Positions 6,302-6,490 of a stretch of DNA of 6,490 bases are shown here, in pieces; position 1 is the first letter of the stretch, and the number at the start of each line of letters is the position of its first letter. The notes under the pieces are model-generated. The model saw only the letters and a list, made by a program, of their open reading frames with translations. It was not told the DNA's origin and ran no database searches. The DNA comes from an uncultured Verrucomicrobiota bacterium (lineage in GTDB: Bacteria > Verrucomicrobiota > Kiritimatiellia > RFP12 > UBA1067). Both the position numbers and the translations under genes were made by a program. The stretch lies in contig CAMOHV010000068.1 of assembly GCA_946615275.1 (NCBI GenBank), positions 1 through 6,490 on the forward strand, read 5' to 3'.

Positions 6302-6490
6302 GGTGGAAAGCGTGGCGAAAAGAAAACCGATGAGCCGAATTCGTTGGATACGTCCAAGCCGAATCCATCAAATCCGCTTTGCCCATCACCGTATGCACCC
6401 GCACCTCGCCATTGGTGTTGAGATTCGGCGTCCACGAATATTGAATATTGTTCACAAATCTTCATTGCCAACAATGTTCACCAATCGCAA

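Larger units (their letters stand above)
6267..6461 (-). pseudogene. Remnant of the C-terminal tail of a secreted/surface protein
   Basis: The frame between a TGA at 6464-6462 and a TAG at 6269-6267 reads NNIQYSWTPNLNTNGEVRVH, then TVMGKADLMDSAWTYPTNSAHRF. A hydrophilic stretch ending in W-x-x-PTN-x-x-HRF is what I recall from tails of large repetitive or autotransporter-like surface proteins in Verrucomicrobiota/Kiritimatiellota, which usually end soon after with FFKV-like residues. Here the frame instead continues into an unrelated Ala/Gly-rich end (HLAAAGRIWYHI). Upstream it is closed by a stop, with no body of a protein within the window. Together with the pheT promoter lying inside it, this suggests a decayed fragment. 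The family link is from memory and was not searched. The alternative is a non-coding stretch with a chance reading. Confidence 0.35.
6230..6490. other. Gene-poor upstream region of pheT
   Basis: This stretch is noticeably more AT-rich than the genes. It holds the pheT leader (6230-6266), the predicted promoter and palindrome, and the decayed protein tail. I see no tRNA, riboswitch or insertion-sequence end in it. The last bases (about 6462-6490) continue beyond the window and could belong to the gene from which the remnant derives. Confidence 0.6.

Noticed and set aside
6226..6474. An 82-residue minus-strand frame whose stop overlaps the pheT ATG as ATGA
   Set aside because: The overlap is tempting, but the protein is low-complexity Gly/Ser/Phe-rich, the predicted pheT promoter lies inside it, and the alternative frame gives the more protein-like PTNSAHRF tail. 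Kept as a weak possibility only.

Overview
The window is GC-rich and every gene I can support lies on the minus strand, so transcription runs from high to low coordinates. The set consists of core translation genes (pheT, lepA, an SpoU-type RNA methyltransferase), a Trp-repressor-family regulator, a secreted protein of unknown function and a probable 6S RNA. The GC-rich codon use, the family-like look of the secreted protein and a remnant resembling the C-terminal tail of verrucomicrobial/kiritimatiellal surface proteins hint at a bacterium of the PVC group (Verrucomicrobiota/Kiritimatiellota-like). That placement is inference from recall and is weak.

Layout, in transcription order. The right end (about 6230-6490) is relatively AT-rich. 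It holds a broken remnant of the tail of a surface-type protein and a good sigma70-like promoter (TTGCGG, 17 bp, TATCAT with an extended TG) for pheT. pheT (6229-3791) is a complete phenylalanyl-tRNA synthetase beta subunit, with no pheS beside it. The 201-bp gap after pheT is not empty: 3777-3623 on the minus strand folds as a 6S RNA (closing stem, open bubble with the characteristic 3' bubble hairpin, long terminal stem, U-run at the 3' end).

Right after the RNA comes a tightly packed gene run. It begins with a signal-peptide protein (3589-2777), which overlaps by GTGA a TrpR-like regulator (2780-2514). That gene overlaps by ATGA a TrmH/SpoU RNA 2'-O-methyltransferase (2517-1657), and lepA follows after 13 bp (1643 to beyond the left edge). 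The overlaps imply translational coupling and one transcript. I see no clear promoter between the 6S RNA and the first gene, so read-through from the 6S RNA or pheT is plausible.

The most interesting items are the 6S RNA with its alternative hairpin, the 6S-to-operon arrangement, the TrpR-like regulator in an operon without trp genes, and the decayed surface-protein tail that now carries the pheT promoter.
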